Shown here one piece after another: positions 35,450 to 45,782 of a stretch of DNA of 64,000 nucleotides. The notes below the pieces were generated by a model. The model saw nothing but the letters and a program-made list of their open reading frames with translations. It did no database searches and was not told the origin of the DNA. How positions within the stretch are numbered: position 1 is the first letter of the stretch; every line of letters starts with the position of its first letter. The DNA is taken from positions 36,494,194 to 36,558,193 of the forward strand of contig CP136069.1 of NCBI GenBank assembly GCA_032622095.1, written 5' to 3'. The DNA comes from Siphonodentalium dalli. Lineage: Eukaryota > Mollusca > Scaphopoda > Gadilida > Siphonodentaliidae. The position numbers were made by a program, and so were the translations under genes.

Positions 35450-35753
35450 TCTATAATATTTGTATATTCTTGAGGAAATTTTCATAATTTGGTAACTATT
35501 ATTTTAAATTATAACCTAAACCAAGAACATCCGATCCTTTAATTCTTTAAAAGTACTTCTTCGAGAGAACAAACACTCTCTATGTTTTTATTGCAGTTCT
35601 GAATACATCTCCGTTATGTAGTCAATTAAATTTCTTCTGGAGGAAAAAACGGTCTTTAAAAGAATCGCTTTTTAAAATGATGTTTATGTTGTGTATATAT
35701 TCCGAATATCTCCGTTATTATAATCTTTATGCTGTGCCATGGTCAGTTCAGTA
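35450..35753. other. No recognisable feature
   Basis: AT-rich presumed intronic DNA downstream of exon 1, between the Helitron-like tail and MITE copy A. Confidence 0.5.
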
Positions 35754-35757
35754 TTAA

Positions 35758-36149
35758 CCCGTTACCCAACAGAAGGGCCCTGTGCCAATGCATTCTCTTA
35801 TATATGCGAGTCGACCATAGGTCGCCTCGCATATATAAGAGAATGCATTGGCTTAACACATTAAAAATTATAAAATTGTTAAAGAATGTAAGAAAAAATG
35901 GTAAAAAGTGTTAAAAAAAGATTTTTTTTAGGCCAATGCATTCTCTTATATATGCGAGGCGACCTATGGTCGACTCGCATATATAAGAGAATGCATTGGC
36001 ACAGGGCATAACTGTAACTATCACAATGTGGTCAAGGAGACGGTGCCAATGATATCCATATTTGTATGGTTCTATTGAGACAGACCGAAGATATTTTAGG
36101 CTGTTGAAGCTTTATTTGGCCGGTTTTGGCCGGTTTGTTGGGTAAAGGG
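35758..36149. mobile_element. piggyBac-like MITE, copy A (392 bp), TTAA target duplication
   Basis: Flanking TTAA occurs at 35754-35757 and 36150-36153. The termini are CCCGTTACCCAACA and TGTTGGGTAAAGGG, which are inverted repeats of ~14 bases starting with CCC, as in piggyBac-group elements. Inside are two 69-bp palindromes (35784-35852 and 35932-36000), reverse complements of each other, then a unique ~150-bp right part with TTGGCCGGTTTTGGCCGG. There is no transposase frame. It lies in the presumed intron just downstream of exon 1. Confidence 0.85.
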
Positions 36150-36153
36150 TTAA

Positions 36154-36374
36154 GATTTATGTAACGCAATTGTTGGCTCGATCGGCGTACGCGGTACACA
36201 ATTAAGTATCTATAGATTGTAAATAATATTCGCAATTCTTTATCTGATAATGATATGCGGATCGGGTGAATGTACAAGATCGACATGGGCTCACGTGTAT
36301 GAAGACGTACATTCGTGACAATGCGTTTTGATAGGCGCGTAACATAAAACGTGCACAACAGTTATTCGTCTCAC
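36154..36374 (-). other. Start of presumed intron 1
   Basis: The donor GTGAGA occupies 36374-36369 on the minus strand. The rest is non-coding up to MITE copy A. Confidence 0.5.
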
Positions 36375-36680
36375 CTTTGGTCGAATAACTGTCCCTACCG
36401 CATCGCTAACCAAGTAGCCTTTCCCGCCCAGGAAGCAGTTCCCGTTGGCCATAGGTGTGCTGAAAAATGTTGCCTGACCGCATCCTCCAGTCTGTATGCA
36501 CAGAAGACTACAAGCTCCCTCGTTGTGGATGGTTGCTTTTCCATTGTTATCTGAGACGATGTCATTCTCTGCTTTTCCTGGGAGGACTTCCATGAGTGTG
36601 GAGTTGAAGTGAGTCTTAGAGGCGTCCACTTCCACTGCAAACAGCGCAGCGATGCCAACTAGACACAACGCCAAGACCAT
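36375..36680 (-). CDS. Exon 1: signal peptide and Cys-rich PAN/apple-like segment of a secreted protein
   Basis: The minus-strand start at 36680 sits in a strong Kozak context (A at -3, G at +4). The first ~20 residues, MVLALCLVGIAALFAVEVDA, form a classic signal peptide. After it come NSTL (a glycosylation sequon), then GACSLLCIQTGGCGQATFF and NGNCFLGGKGYL. The C-x3-C-x5-C-x13-C pattern with an aromatic middle resembles a PAN/apple-type extracellular module, incomplete here. The exon is 102 codons and ends at AAG|GTGAGA in phase 0. A longer open frame begins at 36743 but places 21 extra residues before the hydrophobic core, so the inner Met is preferred. Partner exons are inferred at lower coordinates; a phase-0 to phase-1 exon would be needed to reach the Thr-rich exon. 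Confidence 0.6.
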
Positions 36681-36746
36681 TGTCGAGGCGGATCTCAAGG
36701 CTGTCTTGATGTCGATTCGTGTCACTGAAATCAAATTCATCACGCA

Positions 36747-36754
36747 TATTTATA
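36747..36754 (-). promoter_or_regulatory. TATA-like box upstream of exon 1
   Basis: The minus strand reads TATAAATA about 67 bases before the chosen ATG, a reasonable distance for a TATA box with a short leader. A competing reading is that TTTGATTTCAG just below (acceptor at ~36726) ends a leader intron. Confidence 0.35.
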
Positions 36755-36759
36755 TCAAC

Positions 36760-37443
36760 TCTGTCTGCATTTCAGTGTCGTGAGAATCATGAATACACCA
36801 ACGATTCTGTGACCAATGCTTTGAAAATTGCGTTACTCGAAAACAAATCACACCGCCGCTCCTCTCACATTGTGATAGCATCATGTCCAGTGACGACACT
36901 GTGCTATAGGCAGACCACCGGATCGGAAGCCGAAGCTAATGGCTGTCCCGTGTGCAAAGTTTGTGCACGTACTCTTTTCTGTTAAACAAAAAACCATAGT
37001 GGGGACGGAATAAAATGAGAACGAAAGAATAGAGGATATAATGTGTTAATACTATATCCCGGACTGACACATATAATTTACGTCGGACAGGATGGAAACA
37101 TAAAATGTATTGGGTACGTTTCCCGTTTTATAATTCTTAATGGAGAGAACATTTGATGTTCGCCCTTCAGATCATGTCATGAATCACTCCTGTGCTACTT
37201 CCGTAAAGATTATACTCCACCAGTTCAAAACATAGACACATTTTGACGTTCTAACTGAGAGCTCTATCATATTGAACTAACAAATTAGAGATTTGATTTC
37301 GTTGTTAATACTTGTTCCTTAATAATCCATTTCACAGTAGGGTATTTCGATATTGCCTGACTACATAACAGTGGGCATATATTATTATATGATTATAATA
37401 TAAGCATCGCGACATCAGTGAGATACAAGACGGTATAGTTGTC
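36760..37443. other. 5' flank of exon 1, no recognisable gene
   Basis: No coding frame with a recognisable domain. It ends at MITE copy B. Confidence 0.5.
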
Positions 37444-37447
37444 ATAA

Positions 37448-37815
37448 CCCTTTACCCAACAGAACGGCCCTGTGCCAATGCATTCTCTTATATATGCGAG
37501 TCGACCATAGGTCGCCTCGCATATATAAGAGAATGCATTGGCTTAACACATTAAAAATTATAAAATTGTTAAAGAATGTAAGAATTTGTTTTTTTAGGCC
37601 AATGCATTCTCTTATATATGCGAGGCGACCTATGGTCGACTCGCATATATAAGAGAATGCATTGGCACAGGGCATAACTGTAACCATCACAATGTGGTCA
37701 ATGAGCCGGTTCCATTGATATCCATATTTGTATGGTTTTATTGAGACAGACCGAAGATATTTTAGGCTGTTGAAGCTTTATTTGGCCGGTTTTGGCCGGT
37801 TTGTTGGGTAAAGGG
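37448..37815. mobile_element. piggyBac-like MITE, copy B (368 bp), ATAA target duplication
   Basis: It is nearly identical to copy A. The termini are CCCTTTACCCAACA and TGTTGGGTAAAGGG; palindromes lie at 37474-37542 and 37598-37666. The flanking four bases are ATAA on both sides (37444-37447 and 37816-37819) instead of TTAA. It differs from copy A mainly by a ~24-base shorter linker between the palindromes. Copies A and B bracket exon 1. Confidence 0.85.
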
Positions 37816-37819
37816 ATAA

Positions 37820-38196
37820 AGGACATATTCTCAACATTCTGATAAACCAAGCGAAAACGACTGGAAGGAAATATCACGCCCAATCAGGACAAATGACATC
37901 ATGCACTCCAGATTCAGACGTGCCTTTTCACATGTTAGGTACATAATATGAGAATAAAAACTGATCTGTAAAGATCATATTACAATCGAAATGTGTAAGA
38001 GACAAGGCGATAAGAGAAGCTACTGGTTACAACATGAAGCTCCATCAGCTTGCCCGCAATATGAAATTATACTTCAGTAAATAATTAACAAGAACAGAAG
38101 TGCAAACAGTGTTTAATTTTCAGAATTTGTGTAAAGCAACACCAAAGCGATAACCCATGGAACACATGGCAAATTGATAACGAACAATGTAATGTA
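37820..38196. other. No recognisable feature
   Basis: AT-rich spacer between MITE copy B and the GC-rich inverted-repeat element. Confidence 0.5.
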
Positions 38197-39384
38197 AAGC
38201 CCCTGTCACACTCAGGCCGGCGCTCTCATTGCGCTGCAAAAGTATCAAAGCGCCCACCTAAACGCACTAAGGTCTCCAAGAACCGATTGGTGACGCAGTG
38301 GACACTGGCTACAACGGGCGAGGATCTCCATGGTCGCCCATAGGTGCCAGAGCGCCGCGCTTGTTTTATGCATACACAAAACAAGCGCAGAGGCTCGGCG
38401 TTCTGACCAGGACGTATTACTGTCGCCGTGACAGCGCAAAGCAAAGCGCCAAGCGAGCGACGTGAGCGTTATGTGGACGTAGCAAGAGCGCATATTAGCT
38501 TCTCGTGGTCGCAGCAAGGACTTAATATTGTCTTTTGCGACTACAGTAAGCTAAAGCAAATTCTCACTACGCACGCGAAACGAGAAACTCCCCCACCAGT
38601 TATACATGCGGCGCGCGTGACAAGCTATGCTCCTATCCCGCTTATCACGTTTTCATCGCGCTCTTTGTACGACCCATTGCGTTCCTGCTTTGTCACGTCA
38701 AGTCTCACGCTCCCACGCGCTCTCACTGCGTTTCCTCCACGCCCCGTAAACGCTCTTAATGCGTTCATGTCGTTGTCATTGCGTTGTTAGTACGCTTTGC
38801 GCTGTCATGGCGACGGCACTACGCCTGGTCAGAACGCCGAACCTCTGCGCTTGTTTTATGCATGCACAAAACAAGCGCGGCGCTCTGGCGCTCTGAGGCG
38901 ATCACGGAGACCCTCCCCCGTCCTAGCCAGTGTCCACTGCGTCACCAATACGTTCTTGGATACCTTACTGCGCTTTGCTTGGCGCTTTGATTATTTTTCA
39001 GCGCAATACAAGCGCCGGCCTGATCGCAGCGGAGTGTGACAGTAGTTTAATCGGACAGCTAATCTATTGCGGAGTGTTGGGTTATTTCCCCACAACATAA
39101 AAACTGACTATGACTGGAGAACGCAGGAGGCGCTATCTATACTCTCCGCGCCCGCGCAGAGAACGTTTTGCGAACTTATTGAGAACGTACTAGCATCACA
39201 ATGACAGCGACTTGAACGCACTAAGAGCGTGAGATTTGACAAAGTATGAACGCAATAGGAGCATACTTGTTTTTAAAGTTTGACAATTTTCGACAGTTTT
39301 CGGCGCTCCTCCTGCGTGTTACTCATATGTTGGTACTTTTGCAGCGCAGTGAGAGCGCCGGCCTGAGTGTGACAGGGGTTTAAG
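38197..39384. mobile_element. ~1.19-kb GC-rich inverted-repeat element
   Basis: The left end CCCCTGTCACACTCAGGCCG with GGCGCTCTCATTGCGCTGCAAAAG is mirrored at 39334-39384 (CTTTTGCAGCGCAGTGAGAG, then CCTGAGTGTGACAGGGG). A second, inner inverted pair links 38220-38460 with 38790-39050; both contain GCGCTTGTTTTATGCAT and CAGTG(G)ACACTGGC-type words. It is far richer in G+C and CpG than its surroundings. ORFs (38517-38226, 38428-38790, 38784-39039) are by-products of the symmetry. The superfamily is uncertain and no target duplication could be fixed. Confidence 0.75.
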
Positions 39385-41084
39385 TAAAACTCTGATGTTA
39401 GATTACTGCCAAGCCTGTAATTGTGATGTGTGCGTTAGTGTAAAGTATTGTATGTTAAATACTTGGACTAAAAGTCAGTCAGACTCGTACCTTAAATAAA
39501 TATGATAATGATAGTGATGTGGCTGTCAATGAAATAAGTGGCATCAATATGGGAGATTGGAGTTTCTATGAGAGCGCCTGTGGCAAGTCTTGGCTGTCGT
39601 CGATTACCAACATTGTCGGAATCGCAACATTGTTGACTATACGCCACACTCTCCAACATAAAGCCGATGAGACGATACCCTTAACATGACTTGCCTTCCT
39701 CGATAAAAATACTTTCCTTCTAAGAGTCTAATTGCAGTATTCTAACAGTACACTCTTCACATTAAGTAGGACCAAGACCATGCACAATACTGTCAGTTTC
39801 AATATACAAACTTGAATAGTCCGGTCACGTATCCGAGTGCACGTACAATATCGATTCCCAATATATTGGCATGTACAGTATGATACAACAATGTCATTAA
39901 CAGATTAATATAAGTTCGTTATGTGTCATTCTTATGTGATGAGTGTAATGAACGTTCAACGCTGCTGCATTGTCCGTGGTTTCCGTAAATATCTACCAGG
40001 GTTGTCTATATTACCGATAATCATGAATATCCGTAAGACGGACAACTCTGGTAAAGGTTGGGTTACCGTATAGTCTTAAAAAATAATTAATGTGCAAACA
40101 ATCGCTCAAATCAGCGTTTCCCTTAAACAATATTATGCGAGTAGACACAATTTTTTTGGCACCATAATGTGGTGGTTCATAGTGTTTGGTTGCTATTTTA
40201 CAGAACATTGAAATAACTTGGGTCTGTTGACAGATATTCCATAGTAGCCACCCGGAAATCAATATATTCATGAAAAATTTCCCAAAGCCGTTCATGCATA
40301 CATATAGACGGGGAACTCGGCCCAATAGCCTCGTCCATATTTTTCCTTTTTTAGAAAATTGGGCTAAAGTCGTGGATTGGAATCAAATTAATATTGTACT
40401 CTTCGTCACTGTGAAACTGGACAGGCATCGCCGTTGCATTAGATGCGATAATGCTGACACCTTACCTCAAATGCAAGAACCGATTGATGACTGACACCGA
40501 CAGACACTCATCCATATATATCAACTTACTAGTATATGTAACCGGCCCGACCCCAATGGCATGTACTCTTGAAATAAGATCGTGTCAGAAGTAACGTGGT
40601 CCAATAAGTTATACACCATATTCCATTTTTTGGGACTAGCATTTGCACAGTAACTCATAATATGTCCACGTTACCAGATAATATATCAATTAAAACTATA
40701 TGTCTTATAAATAGTAAGACAATTTTCATTTTGGCAAAAAGTGGTATCTACACAATTTATGAGTTCTAGCATGGCATGCCGAGTGTACTTGACGATTTCC
40801 TGGTCCGCAGATATCAGTCCAGCCAAAAATACGGCTATGGTATTGCATTTCACCAATGTATTTTAGTACATTTGAGAGGTTGAAAATATAATTTTCGTTT
40901 TTGTTCCTTTCGTTACCAAGAACTGCTAGATTAGTAATTCCACGCAACACTCCAATCACAGAATAGCTTATTGCTTTGGCTCTAAGAGAGTAGGCTTAAT
41001 TTGTATCATAATGTTGAGATAGAGTTTTAATTGCGTAATATAGCATAAAACTCCCTTATATTATAATTAATTAAGAATGATGCA
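39385..41084. other. No recognisable feature
   Basis: AT-rich. Frames at 40325-40011 (-), 40270-40494 (+) and 40959-40726 (-) show no domain or splice support. Confidence 0.5.
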
Positions 41085-41300
41085 GTTACAAATATGCCAG
41101 CCCAATGCCGACCAATGTGTATATGCAGTATGGTCCACCCACGCAGGGAATAATCAACTGAATTACACATGTAGGACACAGTGTTATAAGATATGACGGT
41201 CAACTTTAACTTGGTTATGAGCCCATGACCCATAATTCATCTCAGCGCAATTTTTAATTGATCAATAGGCATGACATTAAAAATCTCAAATATAGAGAAC
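41085..41300 (+). repeat. Dispersed repeat R2 copy
   Basis: It shares TATGGTCCACCCACGCAGGG, TCAACTGAATTACA, CTTGGTTATGAGCCCATGACC and GATCAATAGGCATGACATTA with the copies at 44600-44830, 25490-25685 and 58640-58800. Confidence 0.65.
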
Positions 41301-41304
41301 CAAC

Positions 41305-41645
41305 AGAGTTAACAGCGTTGCCCTTTTTGAAGTGATGTGAAACCCTCTGTTGTGGGAATAGAGAATACTCGTTCACAAAGTGTTAAACCTATTCTCATAA
41401 ATTGCATATCCAAATGGCATCAAACAAGGTCATTCTTACGCACAAATTATAAATTGTGGTTCACTTGTCGGAGTGATTCATCATTGTGTCTATCGCGACT
41501 AATTCGTCCCGCCAGTAACGGAATAAAGAAGTAGTTGTTTGTTTACAGCTTCGCGTACTTCAGACGTGATTTAAATTTACATTCGTTTTTTTAAATATGT
41601 TTTATTGGGATTAAAACATGAACATCATAAACTATGGAAGCATGG
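41305..41645 (-). mobile_element. Inverted Helitron-like tail fragment
   Basis: The reverse complement matches 35150-35440: GAAGT/CTGAAGTACGC, CGCGATA, GCCATTTGGATATGC, TGAGAATAGG, GTATTCTCTATTCCCACAAC, AGAGGGTTTCACATCACTT and GGGCAACGC. The expected CTAG end is not intact at ~41298, so the terminus is decayed. Confidence 0.6.
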
Positions 41646-44595
41646 AGCCGCCACATACACAAATAAATTCCACACCTAGATCGGCGTATACACACCGGTG
41701 GTCACACACAGGGTGAATTAAGGCAAGGAGACAAAGTTTCCTCTGTGTTAACCCACACCTGCCCTACCCTGCATTTCTAGTTATTAGTTTATGAGAATGT
41801 TGTTGCCCTTGGTCAATTGTGGACAAACTTATTTTTCAATATGATGATATATTGGACACTGATAAATTCTTATAGGTGGGGGTAATCACGAAATTGTATA
41901 GACGTGGGAGCCGAGAACTGCTATACCTTTGGGAATAATATAAAATCATATATGTAGTTAATAATTTAATATTCCTTTAGAACCATATCTCAGACGGCCC
42001 TTTAAAAGTTTTGAACCTTTGACGCAACCGCAGACTCACACTATGTAATCAAGTTGGGAAGCAATTACGCAGACGCGAATCGATGTCCAACGGCGGTGAT
42101 CGAGTTACAATGGTGTTGGGTTGCAAGTAATTGATTGTATGTCAGTACAACTGAACACCATGGCGAACAAGAGATAAGTAATGAAATTGTACTTGACATT
42201 GCCGATTAGTAAAATTATTAAGCTGTCTTTTACGATCGAGACATGACATTAATGTACTTTATTTTTCATTCACAAGTAGGCACAGAATATTGATCAACGT
42301 CGATATTTTCCCATGGCGTGGTGATAAAATATAACATATATTTGTTATTATATTCGAGTGTCGCATATAATTAATATATGGTTGGTTGTATAGTGCAGAG
42401 TAAGTTTGAAGCACAAATCTGCATAAAACATATGATAAGAAAACTGACGAAATTCGGACATTTTAAACAGAATATTGCCACGGCGGGAAATATCAGAGAA
42501 AACGGCGGCGATCATTGTGCCACGGCGTTTACCGATCAACAACGGTGGTGAACGGGCGATATCTTATTTGAGAACCTGCTAAGTTACCAATATATATGTA
42601 AATATAGGTCTATGTTATTATTGTCGATTTTATATATATGTTGCATCATAACTACACTTTCAGATGGTGTTTCATGTAGTATTGCGCATTACTCTATCGA
42701 TCAATATATTTTACTGTCACCTTTCAAACAACGAGCTTCAGATCAAAACAACCATACATAATGTAGTATGTTGTACCAACATCGTGATAATATTTAGGTA
42801 TAAATGATATACGTTATATATAAACATCGTAAGACGTTATATACTGGCAAAGCATTCAACTTTATGTCAAAAGACTGTCAATTATATATATATACATGCC
42901 ATCTATAGTATGGCCGTTAGACCCAGAATAAATTGGTAAAGAAGCCGTTTTTTAGTATCGTATAATGACTTATTTCGAGAATTGATGTCATATAGACAAC
43001 CATGTTGGACGCTGTCTTGAATAACAAAGTTAGCTTAACGCGGATTTTAGCGGATTGTGTATATGTTATACAGGACTTCCTATAAAGATATGATATAGTG
43101 CTATTATAAATACAAATGGAATATGTTATTTGCTTCTGGTATTGTAGTATACTGATTTGTCAGTTTGTAACATATGCTACAATGGTGTGTGCATTGCGGC
43201 AGCTTAATTTTTAAAGAAGAATCTTCGAATAAATATATTTCTCATTGTTACATGAAAGAATGAATCTGCGAATTTACTGTGGAAGAAAACATTTGGCACA
43301 AACCATACATATGATCAAATGAAAGGAAACGAATTATGTAGCAATAAAATAGGCTGTGTAATTATTAGAAAATGTATGCAATTATTACTTTGGATAGCGT
43401 TTTGATCCTAATCATATGTAAAACGTGTGTGATTGTGACTTACTTATGTTTGATTTTCTGGCTGCTGCCCATCTTACAAAATTCAGATAAGAGAGAATTG
43501 ATGTAAACCACCCCCTACCGATGTATGTCAATTGGTAACGTATGTTACAATAGGGAAAGCACACGATTTGTCATCGATACTTTCCAGGTACCATTGCAAT
43601 GTTCTCGAAAGAGCAATGGTGCCAATATTACACATTTGGTTTCAGCATAACTCTTGCTTGCATTAACGAAGAATATTGAACGACACTGTTGATTTTGAAT
43701 GTTCTTGAATTTCGTTCGTAAAATGTACTGATTTGCTGAGGATGGACCTAAAATATGATTCGACAATAATCTTTGATGTTCAAATAGCCGCGCTACTCAG
43801 TAGAGTTTGATAATTTTCCTTGCCGCTACAAATATGCCTCCGACCTAATAAATTATTATTGGTCTCTTGTTGAGTCCAACTTGCAGAATAAGATCCAGTT
43901 TATGAGTAGAAATAAGAACGGGGGGGGGGTTTACGCACACCAGTCATCCACTATGACTCGCCTTGCATACCACCGATCAGTGTATATATGAGGATCTATA
44001 TAATGAGTCGCAATTATATAAGAAATTTACACGTATATAAATTTTAATTTAGTGGACGATGTTAAAATTTTTGATATAAATTGCGACGAAATTGAGATCC
44101 ATTTTATCACATAATTTTAGCAAGAAAAAATGGCATAGAAACGGCTGAGGTTAAATAAAATAATATTGATTTCCTTATCACAGCCAAATAGGAAGTAAAT
44201 ACACCTTCAAGAAAAGATATAGTTTCATTTTAAATGTTTCTTTTTTCGTGTTGACAAAATTGTTCAACCACATCTTTATATCACAGACAACATTAACTAA
44301 CCCAACACAAATTGAATACCATAATTATATTATAATTAACATAACAATAAAGTTCCGTTTTTGACATCGATATCATTGCGCTCAGCTCTTACGTCACTGA
44401 TCATGCCGATAATACACATGTGTCTTACTAAAAAATAGGACGCCGGGTTCAGGGGCTAGAATCATGTGATAATATGTATATAACATAACATCAGATAATA
44501 TGAAGCTTCAAATGTGTCATAATGTTGATTTATATTTGGAATAGAATGATATGACACCATACCCCGTAATAATATTACCACGAAGAACAACAGAG
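41646..44595. other. AT-rich, no recognisable gene
   Basis: No repeat or domain was recognised. A G10 run lies at 43920-43929. Short TA-rich patches are frequent (for example near 42880). Frames at 42542-42348 (-) and 43766-43545 (-) have no domain. Confidence 0.5.
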
Positions 44596-44596
44596 C

Positions 44597-44830
44597 CGCC
44601 ACACATATTTCAGCCGAACAAACAAACGTGTGTGTATGTAGCCTGGTCCACACAAGCAGAGAGCAATAAACTGGAAATATGTCACTGTATTAAAAGATGG
44701 TGTTCAGGTAAGATTTGGTTATGGGCGTATGACCTATAACTAATATCAGTCTAATGTGTTATTGATCAACAGGAATTACATTCATGAATATTCTCAATGA
44801 TAGACACTAATGGGTGATTATCTTTCTAGA
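44597..44830 (+). repeat. Dispersed repeat R2 copy
   Basis: It is homologous to 41085-41300, with GTAGCCTGGTCCACACAAGC, CAATAAACTGGAAAT, TTGGTTATGGGCGTATGACC and TATTGATCAACAGGAATTACA. The ORF across it is repeat-derived. Confidence 0.65.
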
Positions 44831-45780
44831 TTAAACTAATTATAACATTTTTAAATCGTATCGAATTAAACAACAAATTCAAAGATATTTTGTGAAAACC
44901 CTTTACTATTGAAATATCAGGATATTTTGGCAAACGACTATCTACACCTTAACTATACGTGCGGATACATTAATTGAAAAAATGTACTAACCTCGTATTG
45001 TTTTCATCAAAGATGATACCATGTCGTGTAGCCTGGCCATATCTTGGTTTGTCATTTGCTCCTCATTTGAAATACGGCCCAGGTTTGTTGCGGTTAATTC
45101 ACACGAGACAACCATTTCATGATGATGATGTAGGTGACAATTTGTTATCCCGTCAGGCTGCGTCTATTGGACAGCAACCATACAGCTGAAATCGATCCTA
45201 AGGTTTTTGTTGCTCGGCTAACGCATTGTATTATGTAGGTTCCTTCTTATTGATTGCAATGCGGTTAGATAAACCGGCGATGCTGGCGTCATTATCCGCA
45301 CCTCGTGTCAAAACTATTGCAATTGTCCATTCCATGCACGGTTAGTGCATTACGCATTTAGTGGTAAATTTGACTTTCATCCGAAAAAATTATCACTGAT
45401 CGAGAAATCAGTTAATAAAATATGACTATATGTACCTATATTTGTCTGGGACAATCATACCATGACATTGGCATGCTTTGATAGTAAGCGACCCAAATCA
45501 GCAAAGTAACTCAGATAAATACGCCTTTTCAAACATACCGTGAAACGGTTAAGTACATTTCGCTGTGGGCCAGAGTAAACCACCATGCGGGCCCCAAGTA
45601 CAATACGCGCACAGGGCGCAAACTTTTCTGAAGTAAACTCCTCTGCGGGTAAATCCAATAAGTGCCGAAATCTGTGCTTACTCGATTATATGGATCATCA
45701 CCGGGTATTCTGTATTCATGATGATATCGTAGGTATTTTCACTTTTCAAACATATATACACTGAAGAAAAAAGTTGATAA
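44831..45780. other. No recognisable feature
   Basis: AT-rich. Plus frame 44974-45189 and minus frame 45658-45455 show no recognisable domain. Confidence 0.5.
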
Positions 45781-45782
45781 AT

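Noticed and set aside
38226-39039. Cluster of Arg/Ala-rich frames resembling a gene
   Set aside because: It coincides with the GC-rich inverted-repeat element. Frames on opposite strands mirror one another and lack any domain.
41085-44740. Paired Cys/Trp-containing peptides (41085 and 44604) that looked like duplicated plus-strand exons with a GTAAG donor
   Set aside because: The nucleotide similarity extends well past the frames into non-coding DNA and recurs at 15875, 25490 and 58640. It is a dispersed repeat (R2); one copy has a stop where the other has the supposed donor.
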